Source of the DNA: Ambrosia x helenae
Lineage: Eukaryota; Streptophyta; Magnoliopsida; Asterales; Asteraceae
NCBI GenBank assembly: GCA_030844895.1
Contig: CM061223.1
Span: forward strand, 18,969,946 to 19,033,945
Length of the DNA: 64,000 bases
Direction of reading: 5' to 3'
The notes under the pieces are model-generated. The model was given only the letters and a program-made list of their open reading frames with translations. It had not been told where the DNA came from and ran no database searches. Positions 1 through 9,425 of this stretch are shown here, piece after piece. The position numbers and the translations under genes were made by a program. How positions within the stretch are numbered: the first letter of the stretch is position 1; every line of letters begins with the position of its first letter.

Positions 1-2721
1 ACACCGTATATTTATTTTCCCATTTAAACAAATATACTAGGATTTCGTTGATACGACCTACACATATATATATCTTTGTCTTCTCGTCGCGGCTTTCCTT
101 CCCGCATATCTACTTTCCCATTAAGTAGATATACTAGAATTTTGCCGAGGCGAGCGTTCAAATATATATAAATGTGTAATTTTTCTTGTTAAGTATATAC
201 GTTTGTTTTAACGTCTTATTCGTTTACGTCAAGTGTTTCTCCCACGAATTAATCCTCCAACACTTAGGAAAGTGTTTATTTATTTTCACCCAAGGTATAT
301 ATATATATATTTTACCTCTTAAAATATATATTTTTCTTATCTTGCCGCAATGGCATTTTTCTCATATTTTTGTCCGGTTATGGTTCGTTAACGCGTTTTA
401 GTTCGATATCTTAACTTGATTAGTTAATTTTTCCAAGTTTTTTCCCAACATGTATTTTATAGAAATATTTTCCATATTTCTTCCTATTTTCACATGTTAC
501 TTGGATGGTTAAAATACTTATGTATTTTTAACCCAACTTGTCAACTTAACTACAAAAATGTTTCCAATACTTTTATATTCCCATTTATATAAAAGTATTC
601 ATTTTTGTATAAGTTTCCCAAGTGTGTTTAATATTTTTATAAAATCTCTATTTTATAAAAATCCTTATGTTAAAACCCTTTATATTTTTATAACTTTCAA
701 AAATACACTTTTATACAAAATACCCAAGTATTTCTACTAGTATTTACAAAAATCATCCTTAGACTTTATTTCTTACATTTTTGACACCAAACTTTCCATA
801 CTTGTATTTTTGGACTAATAGTTTCTAAAATGTCCATTTTAGTCCCTTAACTTTCAAAGTTACAACTTTAGTCCCTTAACTTACAAAAGTTGCATTTTTC
901 TACTCTAACTTTCAAAGTTAGCATTTTTCACTCAAAATAGTTAACTTTGAAGATTCAACTTTTTATTGGTAAGTTATTTTTGTATCAAAACACTTATGTT
1001 AGTCTTATATTCCATATGAAAGACTAATTATGTGTGTGTTTTATGTATTTGTCCATTTCTTCAAAATATCATTCATCCAAGTGAGTTAACTTTAATTTTC
1101 CATCTTATTCATTTATGAACTTCTAACATGTTTTACCACATATTATTACTTAAATGATCATAATAAGATGAATTAAAGTTAGTTTTAACATATTCAAGTT
1201 CATCTCAAAATATTAACCAAAACATCATCCTACTTAGTCTTATATGTAAACTTCATATATTTTCAAGACTAATATATCATCATCATCAAATCCATGGTTT
1301 ATTTCTATATCTTTAACCTTTCATTTTACACATGAAAACCTATTAAAGATTATGTTCAAAACCATTTTTTTTAAACCCTTCATGTACAACTTGCTACTAG
1401 GAACACATACATGAATAATAACAATCAAAAACAAGATTAAGAAGCTTACTACTAGCACAAGGCTAGGGAAGACAAAAACCTTGGATTTGAGAGGGGTTTA
1501 GTGTGTTCTTCCTAGTGGTTTAGCTCCAAGCTCTTGAAACACACAAAAGGGGTTTGGAGGATGGATGATTTTAAGTATTTTGGAGATGTAAAAACTTGAA
1601 AGAACAATGTGTATGTGTGCATGTAACCCCACGGCTCTAAGAAGGAAAAAGAAGAAGAGTTTTGCTTTGTTCCTTCTAATGGTTAACACATGTATATATA
1701 ACCTTATCACTTGTAATCTTCCTTGGATTTTATGATCATTACTAAGATATGAGAGATATGTATTGTACTTAAAGTTGATCTTGGATGGGTGTGGGAGAGG
1801 GGTGATGGCCGTGAGTTTTTGAGAGGACAAGAGGGGTGGAGTATAAATCTTGGTTAATTGATTGTAATCTTTCCAAATCTTACACTTGATTTTATACAAG
1901 ACTCCTCCTTGCATGCACATACTTAGGGCATGATTAGCTAGCTTTGTCTTGGCCTTTTCTTGGCCTCTTGGCCGAAATATCTTCAAGGGGGGACAAGAAT
2001 AGGTTGCTTTTGTACTAGATGTTTACTCATGCTTTTCCTTACACATTTTGTCTCATGTTAAGCATGCTTTACACTAGATCTTAGGTTATTATTATTACTA
2101 ACACAAGGCATGGATGTTATATGGCCATTAGGCCGGCCCTTTGATGGGTGTAAGTGGGGTCCACAACTTCAATTATTTACCCATTGTTTGTTATGTTTAA
2201 TCCCCCGTCGTTCGGGTGTCGTTCGGGTATTTTTCGGGTTTTAATCACGCGTTATCCGGACATTAAATATACCTTAAATAACACTTAAATATAGTCTATT
2301 TTAAGCGTTGATTGGTTATTTAGGCCTTTACCGGGTGAAATTACGAGTTATACGCGTATCGGGTGCGATACGCGCTCTTTATTCGTTACCGGGAGATTTG
2401 TACAAGACGTTTCCATTTATGGTTTTGGAGTTCCAAAACTCATCATATCTTATGAAAATACCCTTTATTTTATATCCTGGGTGTCCGGGATCCGTTTCGT
2501 TTATTTAATTATTACGGGTAATTGCCAACATCTGTACCGGATATCTTATTCGCACATGATCCAATCATGCTTTACCATTAAACGTATGCATTCCTATGCA
2601 TTATTTGGAAATTGCTATTCCCTAAGGCCTTGCTAATTAAATCACACATAATTGCATTTAATTACGTTAATCATATATTAATTAATTGTACGGAATTACC
2701 TTATTTTTGCCGGTTGTTACA
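1..2721 (-). repeat. 3' LTR of the gypsy element (partial)
   Basis: This is the downstream LTR in element orientation, lacking about 1.2 kb that falls left of the window. It ends at GTTACA (2716-2721), followed directly by the polypurine tract. Base 1 corresponds to 10620 in the complete copy. Differences from the other LTR are few and include homopolymer length changes, such as the T run near 1366-1374. No host gene is visible in it; short open frames here are repeated in the other LTR and are not supported as genes. Confidence 0.93.
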
Positions 2722-2735
2722 TTCTCCCCCCGTTA
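2722..2735 (-). promoter_or_regulatory. Polypurine tract of the gypsy element
   Basis: On the minus strand the sequence just before the LTR start TGTAACA reads AACGGGGGGAGAA. This purine run in this position primes plus-strand DNA synthesis in LTR retrotransposons. It directly abuts the LTR boundary at 2721. Confidence 0.85.
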
Positions 2736-2755
2736 AGAGAATTCCGTCCCGGAAT

Positions 2756-4348
2756 TCACTTCGAGTTCTCCGGTACAGGTGTCTTCTCGAATAGGGCGGG
2801 GTATTTTTGCTTCATCCGGTCCAGCCTTTCCCACGTGAACTCCGGTCCACGCTTGGCATTCCAGCGCACTTTGACCAACCTGATCTTGCTGCGCCTTAAC
2901 TTTTGGACCTTCCAATCAGTTACCTCGATTGGTTCTTCCACAAAATGTAACTTGTCGTCAATCTGGATTTCGTCAGCAGGAATAATGAGAGTTTCGTCGG
3001 ATAGGCACTTTTTCAAGTTCGACACATGAAACGTGTCGTGTATTCCACTAAGCTCTTGAGGCAACTCGAGCTTGTATGCCACTGTGCCTACCCTCGACAA
3101 GACTTTGAACGGTCCAATATATCGCGGGTTCAGCTTCCCGCGCTTCCCAAAGCGCGCGACACCTTTCCAAGGTGACACTTTCAATAGGACCCTGTCTCCA
3201 ACTTGAAACTCTAAAGGCTTTCGCCTCATATCAGCATAGCTTTTCTGGCGGTCCCGGGCCGCTTTGAGACGTTCTCTTACCAAAAAGACCTTATCCGTGG
3301 TCTCTTGAACAATTTCGGGCCCGGTGAGTTGCTTTTCCCCAACTTCCGCCCAACACAATGGCGATCGGCACTTGCGTCCATATAGAGCTTCAAACGGCGC
3401 GGCTTGAATGCTCGTATGATAACTGTTGTTATAAGAAAATTCTACCAATGGCAAGTGCGTATCCCAATTACCTCCGAAATCAATAGCGCATGCCCGTAGC
3501 ATATCTTCCAAGGTCTGGATGGTTCGTTCACTTTGACCATCCGTTTGGGGGTGATATGCGGTGCTCATGTCGAGGCGAGTACCGAGGGCTTCATTTAAAC
3601 TTTCCCAAAATCTTGACGTGAAACGACTATCTCGATCGGAGATGATAGAAACAGGTACACCGTGTTTAGATACCACCTCCTTAATGCACAAGCGGGTCAG
3701 TTTCTCCAACCTGTCCGTTTCGCGTATCGGGAGAAAGTGTGCAGATTTCGTCAATCGATCTACGATTACCCAGATCATGTCATGGCCGCTTGTCGTCTTA
3801 GGTAACTTGGTAATGAAATCCATGGTGATTCGTTCCCATTTCCATTCCGGTATTTCCGGTTGCTGGAGCAAACCGGAAGGTCTCTGGTGCTCAGCCTTGA
3901 CCTTTGCGCAAGTCAAACATCGCGCAACATAGGCTGCTATATCCCTTTTGAAATTCGGCCACCAATAAAGTTCCTTCAAATCGTGGAACATCTTGTCTGC
4001 ACCCGGGTGAACCGAATATCTAGAACTGTGAGCTTCGGCCAATACTAGCTCACGCAATCCACCATATACTGGAACCCAAATTCTATTCATGAAATACAAT
4101 GTCTGGTCCGCTTTTGGTTCCAATGAATCAACCATCTTTCGTAACCTTTCACCTTTGACGTTCTCGGGTTTGAGGGCGTTAACTTGAGCTTCACGAATTC
4201 GTTCGGTCATATTCGTGTGGATAGTCAAACCCAAAGCTCGAACACGCAATGGCTTAACCCGTTCCTTGCGACTCAAGGCGTCGGCTACGACGTTCGCCTT
4301 ACCGGGATGGTACTTTATCTCACAATCGTAATCGTTTAATAATTCCAA
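2756..4348 (-). CDS. Pol 3' part: RNase H tail, integrase, chromodomain-like end
   Basis: This 530-codon frame continues pol after a 1-nt shift. Residues about 1-30 are the RNase H end (HPGKANVVADALSRK). Near residues 105-160 is the integrase zinc-binding HHCC region (a histidine pair, then CLTC). The integrase catalytic core follows with the aspartates in TMDFITKLP and SDRDSRF and the glutamate in HPQTDGQSERT. The last 60 residues (WKVQKLRRSKIRLVKVRW onward) look like the chromodomain-like tail of chromovirus integrases, thought to guide insertion into heterochromatin. The apparent start methionine is not the true start: the frame overlaps the upstream one by 29 nt. A run of three C at 4349-4351 on the plus strand, one longer than the conserved frame needs, explains the break. 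The C-terminus stops 34 bp before the LTR. Confidence 0.9.
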   Translation of the reverse strand: MELLNDYDCEIKYHPGKANVVADALSRKERVKPLRVRALGLTIHTNMTERIREAQVNALKPENVKGERLRKMVDSLEPKADQTLYFMNRIWVPVYGGLRELVLAEAHSSRYSVHPGADKMFHDLKELYWWPNFKRDIAAYVARCLTCAKVKAEHQRPSGLLQQPEIPEWKWERITMDFITKLPKTTSGHDMIWVIVDRLTKSAHFLPIRETDRLEKLTRLCIKEVVSKHGVPVSIISDRDSRFTSRFWESLNEALGTRLDMSTAYHPQTDGQSERTIQTLEDMLRACAIDFGGNWDTHLPLVEFSYNNSYHTSIQAAPFEALYGRKCRSPLCWAEVGEKQLTGPEIVQETTDKVFLVRERLKAARDRQKSYADMRRKPLEFQVGDRVLLKVSPWKGVARFGKRGKLNPRYIGPFKVLSRVGTVAYKLELPQELSGIHDTFHVSNLKKCLSDETLIIPADEIQIDDKLHFVEEPIEVTDWKVQKLRRSKIRLVKVRWNAKRGPEFTWERLDRMKQKYPALFEKTPVPENSK

Positions 4349-7160
4349 CCCATCGCCGTTGTCGCATATTCAAATCTTTCTGATCAAAGATGTGCTGTAA
4401 ACTCTTGTGATCAGTGAAAATCGTGCACTTGGTTCCATACAAATAGTGCCTCCATATCTTGAGAGCGAATACCACTGCACCTAATTCCAAATCGTGTGTA
4501 GTGTAGTTCTTCTCATGGATTTTCAGTTGCCTGGAAGCATAAGCTATTACTTTTTCTCGCTGCATCAATACACAACCCAAACCTTGATGCGAGGCATCAC
4601 AGTAAACCACAAAATCTTCCGTACCGTCTGGAAGTGACAGTATCGGAGCGCCACATAACTTGTCTTTTAGTAACTGGAATGCTGCCTCTTGCTTTTCCGT
4701 CCACTCAAATTTCTTGTCTTTTTGGGTTAACATGGTTAAAGCTTGCGCTATCTTTGAAAAGTTCTCGATGAACCTTCTGTAATAACCCGCGAGGCCTAGA
4801 AATTGTCGTACTTCGGTAGGAGTTCGAGGTGCTTCCCAATTTTTAATTGCCTCGATCTTGGCTGGATCGACGTGTATGCCTTTCTCGTTTACCACGTGAC
4901 CTAAAAAGTGAACTTCCCGAATCCAAAAGTCACATTTCGAGAATTTAGCATAGAGCTTCTCTTTGCGTAATACTTCAAGAATTAACCGAAGGTGATTCTC
5001 GTGGTCTTCTTTCGTGCGTGAATAGATCAAAATATCGTCAATGAAGACAATGACGAATTTGTCCAGGTATGGCTTACATACGCGGTTCATTAGGTCCATG
5101 AAAACCGCTGGTGCGTTGGTCAAGCCGAACGGCATTACCAAAAATTCATAGTGTCCATACCGGGTTCTGAAGGCCGTTTTTGGTACATCTTCTTCTTGTA
5201 TACGCAACTGGTGATAGCCTGACCTCAAGTCGATCTTGGAGTAATAGCTGGAACCTTGGAGCTGATCAAATAAATCGTCGATCCTGGGGAGAGGATAGCG
5301 ATTCTTGATGGTTAGCTTGTTCAGCTCTCGATAGTCGATGCACATGCGAAATGTGCCATCCTTCTTCTTCACAAATAAGACGGGAGCTCCCCAAGGTGAG
5401 AAACTCGGTCTTATAAAACCTTTGTCCAATAATTCTTGTAGCTGGCTGGACAGTTCCTGCATCTCTGATGGAGCTAGGCGGTATGGCGATCGTGCCACAG
5501 GAGCTGCTCCGGGAACGAGGTCGATGCGGAACTCGACTTGTCGAGGTGGTGGCAACCCCGGCAAATCTTCTGGAAATACATCCGGAAAATCTCTGGCGAC
5601 TGGAATGTCTTCCAACTTTCGCTCGTCGGCCTTCTTGTCCACTACGTGTGCCAAGAATGCGACAAGCCCTTTTCTCAGACACTTACGAGCCTTCATGCTC
5701 GAAATAATTCTTAGTGGCGTCCCGTGTCTTTCACCTTGAATTGAGAGAGTTTCACCGCTTGCGAGGGGAACCTGAATAACTTTATCGTTGCAAACCACAA
5801 TGGCACGGTGTGCGGACAACCAATCCATGCCAACAACGATGTCAAAACTTCCCAATACGACCGGTAATAGATCAATCCCAAACTCGTGCCCACAGAGTTC
5901 TAACTTACAATCTTTAGCTACCTCTCTCGTTTCAATAGTTTTACCATTAGCCAGTTCTATAGAGTAGGGTGTATCTAGTTTGCTAGTTTTTAAACCAAGT
6001 AGTCTTTTAAACTCAATGGATACGAAGCTAAAGTCAGCACCGGTATCAAATAATACAGAGGCATAATGACCATTTAGAGGAAACGTACCAGTGACCACAT
6101 TGGGGTCTTGCCGTGCGTCACCGGCTCCAATTACAAATGCCCGGCCACGGGCCTGATTGTTGACTTTGGGGCAATCTTTCTTCCAATGGTCCAATGACCC
6201 ACATGCAAAACAGGGTCTGGCCCCTCCGTTCTTTGGTGCTCCAGATCGGCACTCTTCAGTCTTGTGCCCGGTGCGGTGGCACTTCCCGCAAGTCAATCCA
6301 TTGTTTCTCCCTTGGTTTCCCTGTTTGTTGTTGTTATTGTTACCACGTCCTGTGGCGGCATAACCCTTTCCTTTCTTGTTCGAGCTACCCGATGCTCGAT
6401 CCCTTTTCCCTTCATCTCTCTTTCTTTTCCCAAACCTTTGTCCGTTACCCTGATCATTAGTTGCAACTGCTGAACTTGATCCTTGTTTCTTGGCCTCAAC
6501 GCTACTTGCTTCAGAAATTTTCAACCCAGAAACCTGGCGGATTAGGGTACCCATGCGGATAGCATCCTCAGTCAGACTTAGTGCCAGATCAATTGCCTCG
6601 CGCATGGTCGTGGGTTTGGAAGAGGTGACCATGCTGCGAATCTGTGGTGCTAGCCCGAATAGGTAACGTTCCACTTTGTTCTTCTCTGGTGTAACCAGGC
6701 GAGGTACCAGTCGTGCGAGATCATGAAATCTTGACGTATACCCAGTGACGTCTGCTCCTATCATGGTGAGGTTCCAGAATTCAGTTTCCAACTTCTGAAC
6801 TTCACTTGCCGGGCGGTATTCGGCAGTCATCAGTTCCTTTAGTGCCGCCCATGATAGAGAGTATGCAACATCATCTCCTAAAGACTGTACCTGGCCGTTC
6901 CACCAAGTTAGCGCTTGATCCAGGAACAGATTGGTGGCGTACATGACAGACTGTCGAGGGGTACACCCGCTGATGCGGATAACTGCCTCGGTCTTTTCGA
7001 ACCATTTGACCAGGCCTATGGAACCCTCAGTGCCGCTGAAGTTTAGTGGCTTACAGTCCAAGAAAGCCTTGAAAGTGCAGCCGCGCTCTCCCGAGGCTGT
7101 CCCTGTAATAGTAACATAGTATGTTATTATGGGATGGGAGTTTGTGAAATATTCTCCCAT
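4320..7160 (-). CDS. Gag-protease-reverse transcriptase-RNase H polyprotein (main frame)
   Basis: This 946-codon frame carries a Gag core (WFEKTEAVIRISGC, then LTWWNGQVQSLGDD) over roughly residues 30-170. A basic Gly/Asn/Lys-rich linker and two CCHC zinc knuckles follow (CGKCHRTGHKTEEC and CFACGSLDHWKKDC) for RNA packaging. The aspartic protease motif is LFDTGADFSFVS. The reverse transcriptase has the catalytic FIDDILIYS, and RNase H begins at VVYCDASHQGLGCVLMQ. It ends abruptly after the RNase H motif MRQRRW, where the frame shifts into the next ORF. The frame is open upstream of its first ATG only to a TGA at 7167-7169, beyond which the real Gag N-terminus lies in the same frame. Products would act in cytoplasmic virus-like particles. 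With the stop and the shift, this copy is probably defective. Confidence 0.92.
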   Translation of the reverse strand: MGEYFTNSHPIITYYVTITGTASGERGCTFKAFLDCKPLNFSGTEGSIGLVKWFEKTEAVIRISGCTPRQSVMYATNLFLDQALTWWNGQVQSLGDDVAYSLSWAALKELMTAEYRPASEVQKLETEFWNLTMIGADVTGYTSRFHDLARLVPRLVTPEKNKVERYLFGLAPQIRSMVTSSKPTTMREAIDLALSLTEDAIRMGTLIRQVSGLKISEASSVEAKKQGSSSAVATNDQGNGQRFGKRKRDEGKRDRASGSSNKKGKGYAATGRGNNNNNKQGNQGRNNGLTCGKCHRTGHKTEECRSGAPKNGGARPCFACGSLDHWKKDCPKVNNQARGRAFVIGAGDARQDPNVVTGTFPLNGHYASVLFDTGADFSFVSIEFKRLLGLKTSKLDTPYSIELANGKTIETREVAKDCKLELCGHEFGIDLLPVVLGSFDIVVGMDWLSAHRAIVVCNDKVIQVPLASGETLSIQGERHGTPLRIISSMKARKCLRKGLVAFLAHVVDKKADERKLEDIPVARDFPDVFPEDLPGLPPPRQVEFRIDLVPGAAPVARSPYRLAPSEMQELSSQLQELLDKGFIRPSFSPWGAPVLFVKKKDGTFRMCIDYRELNKLTIKNRYPLPRIDDLFDQLQGSSYYSKIDLRSGYHQLRIQEEDVPKTAFRTRYGHYEFLVMPFGLTNAPAVFMDLMNRVCKPYLDKFVIVFIDDILIYSRTKEDHENHLRLILEVLRKEKLYAKFSKCDFWIREVHFLGHVVNEKGIHVDPAKIEAIKNWEAPRTPTEVRQFLGLAGYYRRFIENFSKIAQALTMLTQKDKKFEWTEKQEAAFQLLKDKLCGAPILSLPDGTEDFVVYCDASHQGLGCVLMQREKVIAYASRQLKIHEKNYTTHDLELGAVVFALKIWRHYLYGTKCTIFTDHKSLQHIFDQKDLNMRQRRWVGIIKRLRL

Positions 7161-7166
7161 TGCTTT

Positions 7167-7364
7167 TCATTTATTTATAAACCTCTTACCACTGGGGGAG
7201 GTCTCACGTCGCTCGCTCCCTGTCCTGTCATGGGAGTGTTCCGAGCGTGCGGCTTCGTGTTCAGCGATGGCACGAGCTATGCGTTCAGAAATCATAGTTT
7301 CGAGCTCAGCCGGTGTTGTGGGCAGTCCGTCTGCTCCACTGTTGCTTCGGGTGGCAGGTGCCAT
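7167..7364 (-). CDS. Gag N-terminus, cut off by an in-frame TGA
   Basis: These 65 codons begin MAPATRSNSGADGLP and include a helical stretch ending IARAIAEHEAARSEH, the usual start style of plant gypsy Gag proteins. The frame is identical to the 946-codon polyprotein frame: its TGA (7167-7169) is followed by two codons and then that frame's first ATG. A single nonsense codon therefore separates the two. Either it is a recent inactivating mutation, or Gag-Pol starts at the internal ATG at 7160. The stretch around the stop (about 35 codons) does not look like conserved Gag, so a small insertion is also possible. Confidence 0.8.
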   Translation of the reverse strand: MAPATRSNSGADGLPTTPAELETMISERIARAIAEHEAARSEHSHDRTGSERRETSPSGKRFINK

Positions 7365-7837
7365 TTTTCTTCAATAATAATTATCAAAGGTTAATTTGGC
7401 AAACATTTATACAATACAAAGCATAAATAACAAACCAAAGCATGAACACAATAATCAACACCATATCATCACACAACATACCAACACATCATACATAAAT
7501 ATAAATAGAAATCAACACAACATCACCACACAAATATACAAACCACAACACATGGAGTAAGCAATAATAATCATAGACAACAACATATTTCACCATAATA
7601 ATAAGATTTTTCATTAATTTCAATAATAATCAGTACAATGCTTGTTCATAATACAAAATGGAGAATACACTTCTCATACAATACATTGCTTTTGAAATAA
7701 TAAAACATCATATCATACGCCGTAATACCCGTACGGCTGGGCAAAATGCAGACGAGTGTCATAACCCGTGCTGTACTACCATAATGCTGCTAGTATGTAC
7801 ATAATCTGGTGTGTCTTCAGTGCATCCCCGATACAAC
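7365..7837. other. AT-rich untranslated leader between the extra ORFs and gag
   Basis: This stretch is rich in CAACA, CATCA and AATAA words and has no credible open frame. It lies between the stop of the pre-gag ORF and the gag ATG in element orientation. It could be spacer, leader or intron; no splice sites were assigned. Confidence 0.6.
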
Positions 7838-8743
7838 CTACTGTGGCGGTGGCGGTGGATACTGGTACTGCGGCGCGTGCGTACTGATCGTCATACTGAT
7901 CTTCATGATACGCTCGTACAAGAAATGTCGATGCGCAAAGTGCGCATCCCCTGTGATACCGCACTGAGCGTCCAGGCTCAGCAACTCCTCCGCGTAATGC
8001 GCCAAAGCATCCCGCGCATCTATCATCCTCGTCCACATCAGACGTGTCTGATGCTCCACCTGTGTTACGGTGCGCTGCACCGTATCAGCGAGAGTCTGAA
8101 AATCCCGCTCTAGTGTGATGGCAGTGGACCATGCTGGTCCAGACAAGGGTGTCGTCCTGGGTGGCTGGGATGGTCCGGGTATATCTGGGTGTGTGGATGG
8201 GAAGGGCCCGAAGGGGAATGGTACTGGTATGTGGGGCAGTAAGAAACTGGGTGGCCTGATGGAAAAGTGGTGTGGCATCAGATAAGGGTCCCCTGCACCT
8301 AGAGGGTATGGTGCAGGTGTCATGCTGGGTATGGTGGGGATAGGTATAGTCATGGCAATGGTGGGTGGTGGCATGGGCTCAGCTAGTGGGGCTACCAATG
8401 GCTCAGAGACAGTGGCCCACTCTGGAGTGGACACCACTACAGGGGGTGTGGGAGGGCTCGCAGTGGCGAAGGCCTCCAAGCCTGCCCTATGTAGCTCAGA
8501 GCTACGGGCGGGACTACCCTCGTGTATAAGTGCTGCTGGTGCTGGCTCCTCCTGGGGTAGGGGCTCGGGTGCTGGTGGGGCTATGGGGTCCGCTGGGGCG
8601 TCCTCTAGCATGGGAGCCACTGGCTCCTCCTGGGCAGCCTGAATCTCTGGCACCAACATGTGCCCTACTGAACCTACCGACTCGTCATCGGAGTCGTCGG
8701 ATATCCATCCGTTTCTTCCACGGGGAATGGGTAGGAGTCTCAT
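7838..8743 (-). CDS. Second pre-gag ORF of the gypsy element, proline-rich, function unknown
   Basis: This 301-codon sense-strand frame lies upstream of gag. It starts MRLLPIPRGRNGWISDDS, has an acidic segment near residue 20, and a long Pro/Ala/Glu-rich middle (residues about 40-200). A predicted helical stretch follows around RTVTQVEHQTRLMWTRMIDA, and the tail is QYQYPPPPPQ. No catalytic motif is recognisable. Its ATG overlaps the stop of the preceding ORF in an ATGA arrangement (8740-8743), a layout that allows stop-restart or, alternatively, marks a 1-nt break in what was a single gene. GC content is clearly higher than the flanks, as expected for protein-coding sequence. The frame is not needed for the standard gypsy life cycle, so it is an accessory or acquired gene of unknown role. 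Confidence 0.65.
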   Translation of the reverse strand: MRLLPIPRGRNGWISDDSDDESVGSVGHMLVPEIQAAQEEPVAPMLEDAPADPIAPPAPEPLPQEEPAPAALIHEGSPARSSELHRAGLEAFATASPPTPPVVVSTPEWATVSEPLVAPLAEPMPPPTIAMTIPIPTIPSMTPAPYPLGAGDPYLMPHHFSIRPPSFLLPHIPVPFPFGPFPSTHPDIPGPSQPPRTTPLSGPAWSTAITLERDFQTLADTVQRTVTQVEHQTRLMWTRMIDARDALAHYAEELLSLDAQCGITGDAHFAHRHFLYERIMKISMTISTHAPQYQYPPPPPQ

Positions 8744-9159
8744 ACCTGCGGTACGTGAATGTGGGGTACCGGTGCCGGCTCGTGCTCGGCGTGAGCCTGT
8801 CGGCGGAAAGGAGACTCTGCCGCGTCTGACTGGGCGGGAACTGGTCGCGAAGGACCGGCACAGCCGTCAGGGAAATCCCTGATGGCTCGAACGGGGCGTA
8901 CGGCCAAAGGTGCGGCCGGTACGATGGGCTGTGGCGCGTCGACCACGGCCGGTGTCCAGTCAGGATCCTCGCTAGGATCTGTCTCGTCTGAATCGTCGTC
9001 TGACCCTCCTGCGACGTCCATCTCTACGTCGTCTTCTTCCGCATCGAGTACAACCAACTCGACTGGCTCTGGCGGAGGTGCGGGTATAATCTGGATACTG
9101 CTGTCAACACTAGGCGCTATACTTCCCGCGTCCGACATCCTGGCAAAAGAACCGTACAT
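8740..9159 (-). CDS. First pre-gag ORF of the gypsy element, acidic, function unknown
   Basis: This 139-codon sense-strand frame is the first ORF after the primer binding site. The second methionine (MSDAGSIAPSVDSS) is a plausible alternative start. Residues about 45-75 are strongly acidic (EEDDVEMDVAGGSDDDSDE), followed by a Pro/Ala/Arg-rich stretch ending HIHVPQV. No family is recognised. The stop overlaps the next ATG by one base pair set (ATGA). Both frames share the high GC content and acidic-then-proline-rich character of disordered plant retroelement proteins. Whether the pair is one frameshifted gene or two coupled genes cannot be decided from one copy. Confidence 0.6.
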   Translation of the reverse strand: MYGSFARMSDAGSIAPSVDSSIQIIPAPPPEPVELVVLDAEEDDVEMDVAGGSDDDSDETDPSEDPDWTPAVVDAPQPIVPAAPLAVRPVRAIRDFPDGCAGPSRPVPAQSDAAESPFRRQAHAEHEPAPVPHIHVPQV

Positions 9160-9402
9160 GTATATATGATTTATTTAAATTAGACAGTTATGGCTTACTC
9201 TATAGTAACCTTCCTAACTTCTAATTTTACGTTAAAGCATAACAATACTCATGGCTGGCTTGGTCGGAATCTCCTCATGCCCAATGCTTCTTGAAAATTA
9301 CTTTTATTTAAAACCATGTACATTTTCTTTTGAAAACTTTATCTTTAGAACCAAATCCGGTTATAGTCTAGTTTTTAAAGAAAATACTCTAGTTCGCTAT
9401 AA

Positions 9403-9419
9403 CCTTGGCTCTGATACCA
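9403..9419 (-). promoter_or_regulatory. Primer binding site, tRNA initiator-Met type
   Basis: On the minus strand this reads TGGTATCAGAGCCAAGG, six bases inside the LTR end at 9426. TGGTATCAGAGC is complementary to the 3' end of plant initiator methionine tRNA, the usual primer for first-strand synthesis in plant LTR retrotransposons. Confidence 0.9.
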
Positions 9420-9425
9420 CGTTCT

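Noticed and set aside
5266..5739. Open frames on both strands overlapping pol
   Set aside because: They are shadows of the conserved protease-RT frame.
7776..9169. Plus-strand and alternate-frame ORFs over the pre-gag region
   Set aside because: High GC content gives open shadows on all frames; only the sense frames with continuous length next to the primer site were kept.
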